Source: a virus. From it: 43,950 bases of DNA. Position 1 is the stretch's first letter; each line of letters starts with the position of its first letter. Position numbers and translations under genes: made by a program. Below, in pieces: positions 10,701-17,237 of this stretch. Below the pieces are notes generated by a model. It made no database searches. It was given only the letters and a program-made list of their open reading frames with translations, and had not been told where the DNA came from. The stretch covers positions 1 through 43,950 of IMG/VR virus record IMGVR_UViG_3300027759_000153; one strand, given 5' to 3'.

Positions 10701-12455
10701 CCTGATATGTTCTCAAACATCCAAGCGGCACGTATGCAGATCAAAGATAGGTTTGACGCAAGTAAGGGCTATGACCAAGACCTTGCACGGGAGAACAATG
10801 AGCTGAGCGACTACGTTACAGAGATGGAGAAGCGGTTGCAGCTAATGCTCAACCCGCCAGACTCAACTAAGTTGCCATCAATCCTTTCCAACATTGGATT
10901 CATTTGGTATCTGACCGCGCCAGCGTCTGCTATTACTAACGTATTGGGTGGTGCGATCATTGGTATTCCAACATTGGTTGGTATGAACCTGCGGATGAAC
11001 CCCGGTATGTCGTATGCGCAAGCAACAGTTAACGCACTGTGGCATACAAAGAAAGCGGCTGGGCAAATCCTAAGTACGGGTTTCGGCAACAAAGAGGAAG
11101 GCTACTTCCCATCCATGGGCCGGTTTGACAACATGACTGGTGCTGAGAAGCAAGCCTACGATAGGTTTGTGGCCGACGGTCTTATTGATATTACAGCCAC
11201 ATACGACCAGTCCGGACTCGCATCAGCCCCGACCGATAGTCAGTTCTCCGCGCAAAGTAAAGTAATGACTGCGCTGACTGGCTTGTTCCATAACGCTGAA
11301 CGGTTTAACCGTGAAGTGATGGCCATGTCTGCATTCCGTCAGGCTATGGATGCACGCAAGGGTTACAAAGACCAGACGCAGGCGTATGAAGAGGCTGTCC
11401 TTGAGGCAAAGGATGTGACGCACAGAGCCATGTTTGACTACTCCAGTGCAAACAAACCGCGTTACTTCCAGCACCCAGTGGCCAGCGTGATATTGCAGTT
11501 CAAGCAGTTCCCACAGCAGATGACATTCTTCCTAGTGCACAACGCTATGAATATGTTCAAGGGTCAATCTCCAGAGATCAGACGCGAAGCTCGCGCACGG
11601 TTTGTTGGAACCATGGGCATGGCGGGCATCTTCTCAGGGGTAACTGGTCTCTGGGGCTTCTCGACTGTGGCCAGCATTATGAATGCCGTGATTAACGGGC
11701 TGGGCGATGACGAAGAAGAGCCATTTGATTTTGAGCTTGAGTTTGTCAACTGGGCAATCGATACCTTTGGTCAGAACCTTGGGACTATGATTACACGCGG
11801 CATTGGTAACACCGCCGGTATTGACCTTGCCAGCCGTACCAAGCTGGACGACATGTGGTTCCGCGATGGCCGTAAGAACCAAGACGAAGTTGAGTCCTTG
11901 CAGACATTCCTGATTGATCTGCTTGGCCCCACTGTGGGACTCACAATCAACGTAGCCGAAGCAGCAAAGTTGTGGAACGAAGGCCATGGAGACCGTGCAA
12001 TTGAGATGATCTCCCCAGCGTTTATCAAGAGCCCATTGGTTGCTGCCCGCTACGCTAACGAAGGCGTTAACACTCTGCGTGGTGACCCGCTAATGGAAGA
12101 CATGGGCTCGTTCCTCTTGCTTATGCAGTCACTGGGTATCCGTTCATCTGAGCTTGCCGAGCGTCAGTTCTACAACATTCAGGTCAAAGGGCAAGAGCAA
12201 AAGGTTCTTAAAGAACGTCAGAACTTGCTGAACCTGTTTGGTATTGCAATGATAGCTAACGATTCAGACAGCGTTGATAAAGCGTTGAATAAAATTGATA
12301 AATTCAACAGCAAACACCCCAGCGTGTACATACCGTCAGATGCAATTGTCAAATCTATTGATGGCCGCATGAAGAAGATGGCAGAAACAGAACACGGCCT
12401 GTATCTTGATAAGCGTATGCGCGGTGTGCTTGGTGGCAACAACTACTTGGATTAA
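4734..12455 (+). CDS. Giant polyvalent internal virion protein with HExxH motif
   Basis: At 2573 residues this is the largest gene in the window. It opens with a short duplication (FDPDAYLAKK, FDPDEYLKSK). An Ala/Gly-rich hydrophobic stretch lies at about 123-165, two more at about 2052-2085 and 2290-2325. A zinc-peptidase signature H1499-E-A-L-H1503 is followed by helical sequence. Long charged segments occur at about 850-960 and 1250-1330. QGNLF occurs at 621 and 724 and QNEMF at 865. Near the C-terminus (about 2437-2455) a segment ending TLRGDPL recalls the PLxRG region of giant phage polyvalent proteins. The likely role is an injected or internal virion protein that acts at the host envelope or in the cell. 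The peptidase activity is inferred from the motif only. Confidence 0.7.
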   Translation: MAFDPDAYLAKKSSSFDPDEYLKSKPEEPTESGGFFGSYKQALKERSTTALPAGQLYFNAGDQRAATDELLKAKDEASAVYKQTEFSDLGKAFKEGRFGDALGGTLDKFKEVAGASLGSQTPAIAAGLGTRAAVAGGAALLGATAAPAALLGTAAWGLTTLGSYIADNLARQKEEQAKKGLKYEDVNRMTATAAGVGQTALDAFGFSYFKPLGRLVGFSGKESAEKATMEIVQAATNPNAYKKAVASGAAKGIAFEVPQEVSQSVLERWQAGLALNPFTDPEAAKEYLEAAGGAMLLGGPMGAYSKGVNTYKTRQTPEAQVMLRDMEGGAAQDIGGEPDVNKPISPPGGAGAPLVSEPGAGAPAAGAGINQPNRVDDAGQTIAGPPDGTAVQSGALEEPPGLLDNMPGMPVQTSAGTLPALAPQNVDEYAARAQQGMQAGPLAGTQTVSAKYGNEDFALTRGAVTPDAVRALQDEQLNKELSNIYLTDAEYALVKEEQTRRKEAPAQINQQQGSLSDFKESYENLRSELLKLQTEPRPTAGQIQMMSRLASDISALVDANAEAIVKYTGQPELVKDVKSAVFQNRKMVDPGVNATLKNPTFDATEVLRGITGTTGQPRAMQGNLFGKFINGAHNAQLALAHTGSPQAAIKFLQDKRQRLASDLASGKLDAAWAQKIGARFGMNQGESVRNYKKVAELYTQAAIAEVDAALDQLSKQAGTPKAIQGNLFNKPLEEGAPAESMESVFGLTANEMAEQEARRKSAEIEKRNKGQTQAAGASLSPQERLDILTAREADLANRLERAKTQKIGSSVGATETGVVQGIQNELNAVRRDIRVAQTETAKPALEAPAPKVTTTPVKVESKQTQNEMFDEVGGTKKPRKEQPKKERKAPTSIAEDFEEFGAEVAEDEQTEAATEQKAREEEVERKAAEARQAEEDKTAPDTSTEHVDKTEEAQAIKRFLDAINSAARPKSKEAEKITSLKDVIYKLLSRFDITKPGERSSPGLKAAYKFLTDIAGGEAKFEKLMTSLQNPGTMSQAQLLERAGFPNITTRRGLEEFKDQVQSFINALGAKGQRVKIEPGKVAYESDVEVETKRAMTPGVTPEGKIRRPSMEGGTKQFKVSDSKLRSAWTTLKQMFDSGGNISPEMLAAKAYITNPTRPKFGFVLADLAHDLARWDAFLEAKYGMRAADVKEMTAAERKKLPQTAEQEKLKTDFGRNATFFGEGGMYAENFQRWIEQNLDPKTIATLNEMVANERANMDEEIKFNKAVSLFNLEVQKRKTASAQARIAAAEKATNQQLRLEKRKQAKEAMAAVEGIETEGEEKLTEAPVDLRGIPEREKLHPAVVRAIKDGDLNGALKIIAGEKTNGYFKQLAARLLESGLTAKTKIIPKDSIESLSNDPQVKETFNNQLRALRDMVETSLPEAQREELISALTSKNLYDISAAVLELKGSLINEAQQQIVDETMNLMNKEFAWDAKYDPESDTLTMRQGSLDNTVLFHEALHAATINLIDNPDKLSGARKVAYNRLLELYNYSKGTLANEHLGNYGLKDLHEFVSEAMSNPDFQALLRALRYKSAPFSLWNEFTNAITKLFKTPSKEESDVMVEVMRATNILMAGPMAMDSMTSTKSTPKAMARVALKAIPQGLKQTPTTMKRLMTASEWNEVKRDMPWIISSATASTRPQLLGALTLRQIDDLVRDRIPQVSNFIRVTERFLARKNNILQESGKISERWYQLQRANPELSRKIAKLMHAATIRQYDPDPKMAAEYTNEQRIANPEITTMWRQLPPEAKAIYVEVRDFYSKRYNEYKLVMENRIKTMRELGVSEKSITNIRAEFEKSRTKGPYFPLMRHGRFWYQIGTGDNREYYMFETRGQKEKHMAQRVKDDPDWPIKQGDTYKGQMDLHAQQSTFLQNAFAAIDGADFSGVTGEAQRQALKDGIYQNYLSNQPEQSFRRQFMNRNNIAGYSEDALRNFARSSFHMAYQISRFENSPDMFSNIQAARMQIKDRFDASKGYDQDLARENNELSDYVTEMEKRLQLMLNPPDSTKLPSILSNIGFIWYLTAPASAITNVLGGAIIGIPTLVGMNLRMNPGMSYAQATVNALWHTKKAAGQILSTGFGNKEEGYFPSMGRFDNMTGAEKQAYDRFVADGLIDITATYDQSGLASAPTDSQFSAQSKVMTALTGLFHNAERFNREVMAMSAFRQAMDARKGYKDQTQAYEEAVLEAKDVTHRAMFDYSSANKPRYFQHPVASVILQFKQFPQQMTFFLVHNAMNMFKGQSPEIRREARARFVGTMGMAGIFSGVTGLWGFSTVASIMNAVINGLGDDEEEPFDFELEFVNWAIDTFGQNLGTMITRGIGNTAGIDLASRTKLDDMWFRDGRKNQDEVESLQTFLIDLLGPTVGLTINVAEAAKLWNEGHGDRAIEMISPAFIKSPLVAARYANEGVNTLRGDPLMEDMGSFLLLMQSLGIRSSELAERQFYNIQVKGQEQKVLKERQNLLNLFGIAMIANDSDSVDKALNKIDKFNSKHPSVYIPSDAIVKSIDGRMKKMAETEHGLYLDKRMRGVLGGNNYLD

Positions 12456-12484
12456 AAAAACCCCGCTAAGTTTCCCTAGCGGGG
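12454..12484 (-). terminator. Intrinsic terminator of the replication operon
   Basis: An 8-bp perfect stem, CCCCGCTA (12461-12468) with TAGCGGGG (12477-12484), encloses an 8-nt loop. A run of seven A bases (12454-12460) gives a U-tract only for minus-strand transcripts. It lies between convergent genes ending at 12455 and 12541. It is therefore a good terminator for the primase operon and at best a weak one for the plus-strand late transcript. Confidence 0.85.
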
Positions 12485-12540
12485 TAAGTTCAACTCAAGG
12501 AGCAAGCAACTAACAACCAACCAAGGATGTTGGGATTAGT

Positions 12541-12741
12541 TTACTTCTTTTTTCTCCAGACACGCAAGCCTTTTACGTTGCCCTCAATAACAATTTTTAC
12601 GATGACGGTGTAGCCCAGCCGGGCCATCTTACGTTCTATAAGTTGTTTACCAGCGGTGACCCCCACACATGGGATAAAGAATGAGCTACCAATGGTGAAC
12701 TCACGCCAATCCAGTTCGTAAGTAACCCCATCAATTCTCAT
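12541..12741 (-). CDS. Small hypothetical protein downstream of primase
   Basis: Sixty-six residues from ATG at 12741 (a TTG at 12747 and a GTG at 12744 are in frame but less likely). It begins MRIDGVTYEL, is mostly beta-like and hydrophobic in the middle, and ends in a basic tail (WRKKK). It overlaps the 3' end of the primase gene by 11 bases, so translation is probably coupled. It is the last gene before the terminator at 12454-12484. I recognise no family. Confidence 0.55.
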   Translation of the reverse strand: MRIDGVTYELDWREFTIGSSFFIPCVGVTAGKQLIERKMARLGYTVIVKIVIEGNVKGLRVWRKKK

Positions 12742-15577
12742 CACCAACAGTAGGGGAAATCCCTAACTTGTCAGCGTCAAACAACAACGCCTCTACAGGT
12801 GGGGACTGCATGTCTGTGCCAGCATCTAAGCGTACACGAGCTGACTGCATGAACGAGCCTTCCTTGTGCAGTTGATCAAGCAAGTCGCTGAACGTAATCT
12901 GGCGCTCTACGCAGAACTCTTTGAGCGATGACCGCAGTACATGGATAAGCTTTGTATCAGGCTCAAAACGAACAATGATGGCAGTACGTGGCTGGACAAT
13001 AGGTGTAGCCGCGATACCAGACTTAGACGTACTGTGGCGGTTAATAACCAGTGTGTTGGAATTGTGCTTGAGTAAGAACTCGCCAACGATAGCCGCGTAG
13101 TCAGTCTGCCCGATCCTTGACTCGGTCTGCATGCTACCGATCTCATTGACCGCCCAATTAAACACCCGCTTGGGGTCGATGTCCCACAACCCAAGGTTCC
13201 TTGCAATGGTCATGGACGTTAGATTAACAGCCGCTGTAGCTGACCAGAACCGCTCGGGGGTTTCAATGCTTGCCTTCTTATCAAAGATAGCCTGTGTTTG
13301 CATACAGTTATCTATGACTTCCTCAAGATTCTGAACAAGGTACTGGGCGTAGATATTCCCTGCCAAACCGTAGTGGCGTTGTAGTCCCCCAAATATAATC
13401 TTAGCTTCAGCTTTACTCAAGTTGTTTGTTGGGTCAATGCGGTACTGCATCAACCGCATTAGCTCGCCCTCAGACGTAGACTTCAGGGCTTGCAGTTTGT
13501 CAGTCATGCTGGCGTTGGATGTGCAGACCATGATGGTTGCCCAAAAGCCTTGGGCTTCACGCTCCTCGTTGGCAGATGCCTTCATACGACGACGCGGCGC
13601 ACCTTGCGTCACGCTATAAGCAAGATCAGAGAAGTCATCACCGGACATCTTGGTGACCTCGTCAACACCCAGCGGTAAGTTGTTCATCACAACCATGCGG
13701 TGTAGTTTGACGGCCATGGAGTCTTTCCACTGGAGCATCAGGTGGTTGGGGTGTCCCCACACGCTGTTCATTACCTCAAGGATGGTTGACTTGCCCGTAC
13801 CGGAGCGGTTGTTAAGCAGGTTAATCACACTGCCACGGACACCCATGAACTTAAGCAGGGGCGCACCAAAGGCAGAGGCTACAGCGAATGCGTGGGGTTC
13901 AAACCCGGGCATGTTGTAGACGTTGATAATCTTCTTCCACTCATCTAGGTCACCCACCGCACGCATGTGTGGGGCAAGGTCTTTCGTTGCCTTTGATGGG
14001 GGGCTGTACCGCGTATAGCTTGGGCCAATCTCCCGCGTCCCTAGAATAAACTTGTCGTTCTCTTCTGACCAACCAAATTGAACCCTCATAATTTCTGCCT
14101 CCTGTGAGACTTGCATCTCTTTTGCGCAATCAATAACGTAGTTTAGGATGTTGGCCATCTGAGACGGCTTAGCTAACACTCCATGGAATGACACGGTTTT
14201 ACGGAATTCATCTTTGCTCAGCAAAGATTCGGTGGAGATGGTGAACTCTTTGGCTCCGTCACGCGGCAATGACAGGCGCATCAGGATTGTCTCGCCCGCT
14301 GCGGGATCAAACATACGCTTCATCACAAACAGGTCGTACTCGTAGACGCAGATAACTTTTTCTTCGTCGCCGTCTTCAGAGTCTTCGTCCATGTCACCCT
14401 TCTTCACGGTGCGATAGATGCCGCCATTGCGCCCCCGAAAGTACAACGACGGGATATGCGGCACAGTAAACTCAGCAGTGATGCCGTCTGCTCCCACTAC
14501 GGGAACAAGCTCATCAGGTTCAGCGCGGGCAATCTCGTGGCCAATCGTAATTGGGGACTTAATCTGCTTCCAATGTTTGCAAGAAGTACAAACGCCAGGA
14601 CGGTAATCGTTAAACGTTTCGCACGTATAGGGTCCTTTGATGCCTTGTGCTTTCCGCTCCGTAGCTACAGCGCTGTAGCTTGGGTAGTGCTTTGATATCA
14701 TGTGGATAGCTTTGTCGCCATCAACACAGTGCTTAGCAATAGACAGTCCTGCCCGCCATAGCGGTTCTTCAACTGCGTCTTGGTTATCTGCTATGTACTC
14801 AAGCTGAGCGCACCCCTCACCAGCCAGCGTTTTGTCAATGATGATCTTAAATCGTGACTGGCGGTTACCGAGCATTGCCTTTGTAAACTCATCCAGTTGC
14901 TTGGGTAAGTGCGCTGGCCTAGCAGGGACAAGCGGACCCATCAACGCGGCAAAGTCATCAAACAACATTGGTGCTGTGTATGGGTTTGTGCCCTCTAATA
15001 CAACATCAGATGGTGGCGTGTCTTTAAAGTTAAGCGTGCCGGGGATGCGTAACACACGAGCGCAGTCTGCTGGCACGGCTGGGTCAACGATGATGTTGGC
15101 TTCTACGCAACGAGTCTTAAAAGTCTGGGCTACAGGCAACCACTTGCTTACTTCCACTGACTCAGTGAGCGGCCAGTAAACGTGCAAGCCACGACCGGAG
15201 TTAATGATCGTTGGTTTTGGGAGCTTCAGAATCCTGCATAAATCTTTAACGGCTTGCATGCCGGTAGGCTGGTCTATGTAGCCTTGGATACGTCCGTGTT
15301 TATCGGGTGCGGCTTTTGAAGGGCCGCAATCAATGTCTAGGAAGAACGCTTGCATCCATCCAACGTTCTCTGCCTTACGGCTTGCATCTGTTTTAAATTT
15401 ACCTAACGCAAAGAATGTATTGCGTTCGTCTTTAACATTCTGCTCAGCCTGTGCTCGCACTTCTTCGAGTGTTTTGTGATGGGTCTGTTTAATGCCATCG
15501 TTCTTATCAATTCCTACAACGCAGTACCAGCCATCTTCGCCTGATACAACGCGCCGCAATAGTTCAATATCCGCCAT
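12731..15577 (-). CDS. Primase-helicase (AEP-type primase with C-terminal P-loop ATPase)
   Basis: I place the start at ATG 15577 (MADIELLRR), because a longer frame from 15616 begins inside the hairpin at 15605-15662 and has no ribosome site; this gives 948 residues. The N-terminal part shows archaeo-eukaryotic primase features: FFLDID (D81, D83), SGRGLHVYW (H132) and RVLRIPGT near 180. A Cys cluster (CETF, CTSC) lies near 330-345. A P-loop NRSGTGKST (K596) and the following helicase-like region match phage DUF927-type helicases. The protein would both prime and unwind at the replication fork. It lies with a polymerase, a helicase and nucleases on the same strand. Confidence 0.8.
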   Translation of the reverse strand: MADIELLRRVVSGEDGWYCVVGIDKNDGIKQTHHKTLEEVRAQAEQNVKDERNTFFALGKFKTDASRKAENVGWMQAFFLDIDCGPSKAAPDKHGRIQGYIDQPTGMQAVKDLCRILKLPKPTIINSGRGLHVYWPLTESVEVSKWLPVAQTFKTRCVEANIIVDPAVPADCARVLRIPGTLNFKDTPPSDVVLEGTNPYTAPMLFDDFAALMGPLVPARPAHLPKQLDEFTKAMLGNRQSRFKIIIDKTLAGEGCAQLEYIADNQDAVEEPLWRAGLSIAKHCVDGDKAIHMISKHYPSYSAVATERKAQGIKGPYTCETFNDYRPGVCTSCKHWKQIKSPITIGHEIARAEPDELVPVVGADGITAEFTVPHIPSLYFRGRNGGIYRTVKKGDMDEDSEDGDEEKVICVYEYDLFVMKRMFDPAAGETILMRLSLPRDGAKEFTISTESLLSKDEFRKTVSFHGVLAKPSQMANILNYVIDCAKEMQVSQEAEIMRVQFGWSEENDKFILGTREIGPSYTRYSPPSKATKDLAPHMRAVGDLDEWKKIINVYNMPGFEPHAFAVASAFGAPLLKFMGVRGSVINLLNNRSGTGKSTILEVMNSVWGHPNHLMLQWKDSMAVKLHRMVVMNNLPLGVDEVTKMSGDDFSDLAYSVTQGAPRRRMKASANEEREAQGFWATIMVCTSNASMTDKLQALKSTSEGELMRLMQYRIDPTNNLSKAEAKIIFGGLQRHYGLAGNIYAQYLVQNLEEVIDNCMQTQAIFDKKASIETPERFWSATAAVNLTSMTIARNLGLWDIDPKRVFNWAVNEIGSMQTESRIGQTDYAAIVGEFLLKHNSNTLVINRHSTSKSGIAATPIVQPRTAIIVRFEPDTKLIHVLRSSLKEFCVERQITFSDLLDQLHKEGSFMQSARVRLDAGTDMQSPPVEALLFDADKLGISPTVGDEN

Positions 15578-15596
15578 TTTGAATCCATTCACCGTC

Positions 15597-15662
15597 AAAA
15601 AGAGAGGGGGCGACATGGGGTTGACGGAATCCCCGTTCGCTCCGTCGAGCTAGTCGCCCCCT
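15597..15662 (-). terminator. Hairpin between HTH gene and primase: terminator or attenuator
   Basis: A 10-bp perfect stem is formed by AGGGGGCGAC (15605-15614) and GTCGCCCCCT (15653-15662). Inside it a second stem pairs GACGGA (15623-15628) with TCCGTC (15641-15646). On the minus strand the stem is followed by TCTCTTTTT, giving a U-rich tract just before the primase ATG. It lies five bases after the HTH gene. This would reduce read-through into primase, or act as an attenuator. Confidence 0.65.
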
Positions 15663-15667
15663 AAACC

Positions 15668-15910
15668 TTACTTAGCGCGTTTGAGGTATTCTGTGATTGC
15701 CTCAGAGAACAGCTTGTTAGGCTCGTGTCTCCCAATGAACCAGTTGTAGACGCATTGTTTAGATACGCCAAAGAAGTCCATTACATCGGCTACAGGAATC
15801 TCGCGGGAGATGCAGAATCTCCCTAACTTCACGCCAGTGTTCCGGCCATCGGCATCCCGATTAGCGCGGACAATCTGCTGTGAATACCCAATCACTTTTC
15901 GTCTCCCCAT
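15668..15910 (-). CDS. Small helix-turn-helix DNA-binding protein
   Basis: Eighty residues. The stretch from about 32 to 63 (REIPVADVMDFFGVSKQCVY followed by NWFIGRHEP) reads as a Cro/CI-like helix-turn-helix with a recognition helix SKQCVYNWF. The N-terminus is basic. The gene overlaps the upstream gene by 19 bases and is followed directly by the hairpin at 15597-15662. A regulator of the replication operon, possibly acting at one of the minus-strand promoters, is the simple reading; no target was shown. Confidence 0.7.
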   Translation of the reverse strand: MGRRKVIGYSQQIVRANRDADGRNTGVKLGRFCISREIPVADVMDFFGVSKQCVYNWFIGRHEPNKLFSEAITEYLKRAK

Positions 15911-16776
15911 TCATCAACCATGCTTGCCATGCCTGATGACTTGGGCTTCGGTGTCTCTTTAGGTTTCTCTGCCCGCTTGACGGGAGGAGCATCTTCAGCA
16001 ACAGGTGCGGCCAGCTTTGCGGCGGCGGAGCCAGCAGGCGCAACCATGCGTGGGATTGCGGCTTCAGATTTCTTAGGAGAAAAGTTTAGTCTACCAGCGC
16101 TAACAGCAATTGGTGACTCACCTTGCTCAACAGCATCAGCATAACCATCGCTGTCTAAGAACTCTGCGTTGCTAAACAATAACTTGGGGAAGTCACTGTC
16201 GGTATCAAACGTCATGCGAGTGGCCATCATGTTCAGGTTGTAGCCTGACTGAGCCACGTACTTGGCGTACTGCAAGAAGGGCATGTGCTCAACATCGCCC
16301 TGACCAAACAAAGATTTCTGTGGCAGGATAAGTTGATAGATATCACCGGATGTGTTGTTGGCAAGAACAACAGCTAGGCGCATAGAGTAACGGCATGCGG
16401 CACGGCCCGCTCCGGCTGAACCTTTGATTGACTGTGCGCACTCTTTGCAACGTGCACTTTGTGGGTCAGGTACGTCTGCGTCAGGGCGCTCGCCATCGCT
16501 AGACCAGCAGTCAGGGATGCTTGTCTCGTCAGGGTTGTACTCGCCAGCGTACCAAGTTTTTTGCACTGTCTTACTGCCGTTAACGATTACGACATCCATG
16601 TAAGGGTCAGTGTTCTTAGAAATTTCTTTGCCGCCATCGACAAGACGGAAGACGCGACCGCGCAGTGTGATGCGCTTGACGCTACCGCCAGAGGAAGAGA
16701 AGGCTTTGGTGAAATCATCCAGCTTGACGTTTTGGAGGTGGGCTGGCATGTCTTTGATAGTTGTGAGGTTGCTCAT
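15892..16776 (-). CDS. Four-cysteine replication-associated protein, possible ssDNA-binding
   Basis: A 294-residue protein. Four cysteines (C90, C110, C113, C128) form a zinc-ribbon-like set within a region rich in Asp and Pro (SDGERPDADVPDPQ). Then follows RLAVVLANN and a YQLILPQKSLFG segment that looks like OB-fold strands. The C-terminus is Ala/Pro/Lys-rich and ends in an acidic tip (DEWGDEK), as in many ssDNA-binding proteins. This pattern is common beside helicase and polymerase genes in phages and is usually left as hypothetical. An ssDNA-binding role is my inference from the acidic tail, zinc site and neighbours. Confidence 0.5.
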   Translation of the reverse strand: MSNLTTIKDMPAHLQNVKLDDFTKAFSSSGGSVKRITLRGRVFRLVDGGKEISKNTDPYMDVVIVNGSKTVQKTWYAGEYNPDETSIPDCWSSDGERPDADVPDPQSARCKECAQSIKGSAGAGRAACRYSMRLAVVLANNTSGDIYQLILPQKSLFGQGDVEHMPFLQYAKYVAQSGYNLNMMATRMTFDTDSDFPKLLFSNAEFLDSDGYADAVEQGESPIAVSAGRLNFSPKKSEAAIPRMVAPAGSAAAKLAAPVAEDAPPVKRAEKPKETPKPKSSGMASMVDEWGDEK

Positions 16777-16784
16777 GTTTTTCC

Positions 16785-17186
16785 TTAGATGGTGGATTTA
16801 CGACGGACTACGATTGTGTAACGGTTTTCTACATTCAGACCAGCGGGGTACTCGTCAGGATGTTCTTCGAGGAACTGCTTCATGTTTGTATCATGCACTC
16901 GTTTGTGCAGTACAGCGAAGGCTCCATGTCTAGCGATCATCTCGTATACGCTTTCCCAGTTGGTAGGGTTGTAGCGGCTAGTGACACGTCGCATGACGGT
17001 TGCATTTTTAGTTGAGATACTGCTTGCATTGGCACTGTTCATAACGTCGAGCATCTTGCTCTCGACCTCTGTCATTTGCTCTGCTAGTACAGCATCTTTG
17101 GCTTCATGCTCGTGTTGTAGATGTTCGCGTGCAGTGCGAATCTCTATGTATTTAGCGGACAGTTCGTCCATGGCTTTGTCGTCCAT
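16785..17186 (-). CDS. Conserved phage hypothetical protein
   Basis: A 133-residue protein. The first 60 residues are a charged helix, likely coiled coil. The second half (RYNPTNWESVYEMIARHG, then AVLHKRV) is a small globular domain that I recall from phage replication regions without a known function. It is the first gene after the strong promoter at 17210-17237 and has a good ribosome site (AAGGAG). The next gene begins eight bases later, so both are probably made together and in quantity. Confidence 0.55.
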   Translation of the reverse strand: MDDKAMDELSAKYIEIRTAREHLQHEHEAKDAVLAEQMTEVESKMLDVMNSANASSISTKNATVMRRVTSRYNPTNWESVYEMIARHGAFAVLHKRVHDTNMKQFLEEHPDEYPAGLNVENRYTIVVRRKSTI

Positions 17187-17209
17187 ATTGCTCCTTGGTT
17201 GGTGTTTAT

Positions 17210-17237
17210 ATTATATGGCTTAACTAGACTTTGTCAA
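17210..17237 (-). promoter_or_regulatory. Consensus sigma70 promoter
   Basis: Read on the minus strand: TTGACA (17232-17237), 16-base spacer, TATAAT (17210-17215). Both hexamers are exact consensus. The -35 box contains the TGA stop codon of the helicase gene (17234-17236). The spacer closely matches that of the promoter at 24711-24738 and begins with a GAC-N3-GTC dyad overlapping the -35. It drives the 133-residue gene and the four-cysteine protein. Confidence 0.85.

Noticed and set aside
12516-12600. A CCAACCAAGG-ATG start on the plus strand between the convergent operons
   Set aside because: It gives only about two dozen codons and runs antisense into the small minus-strand gene; the leader-like match is probably chance.
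15577-15616. Upstream start for the primase (13 more residues)
   Set aside because: That start has no ribosome site and lies within the terminator-like hairpin.
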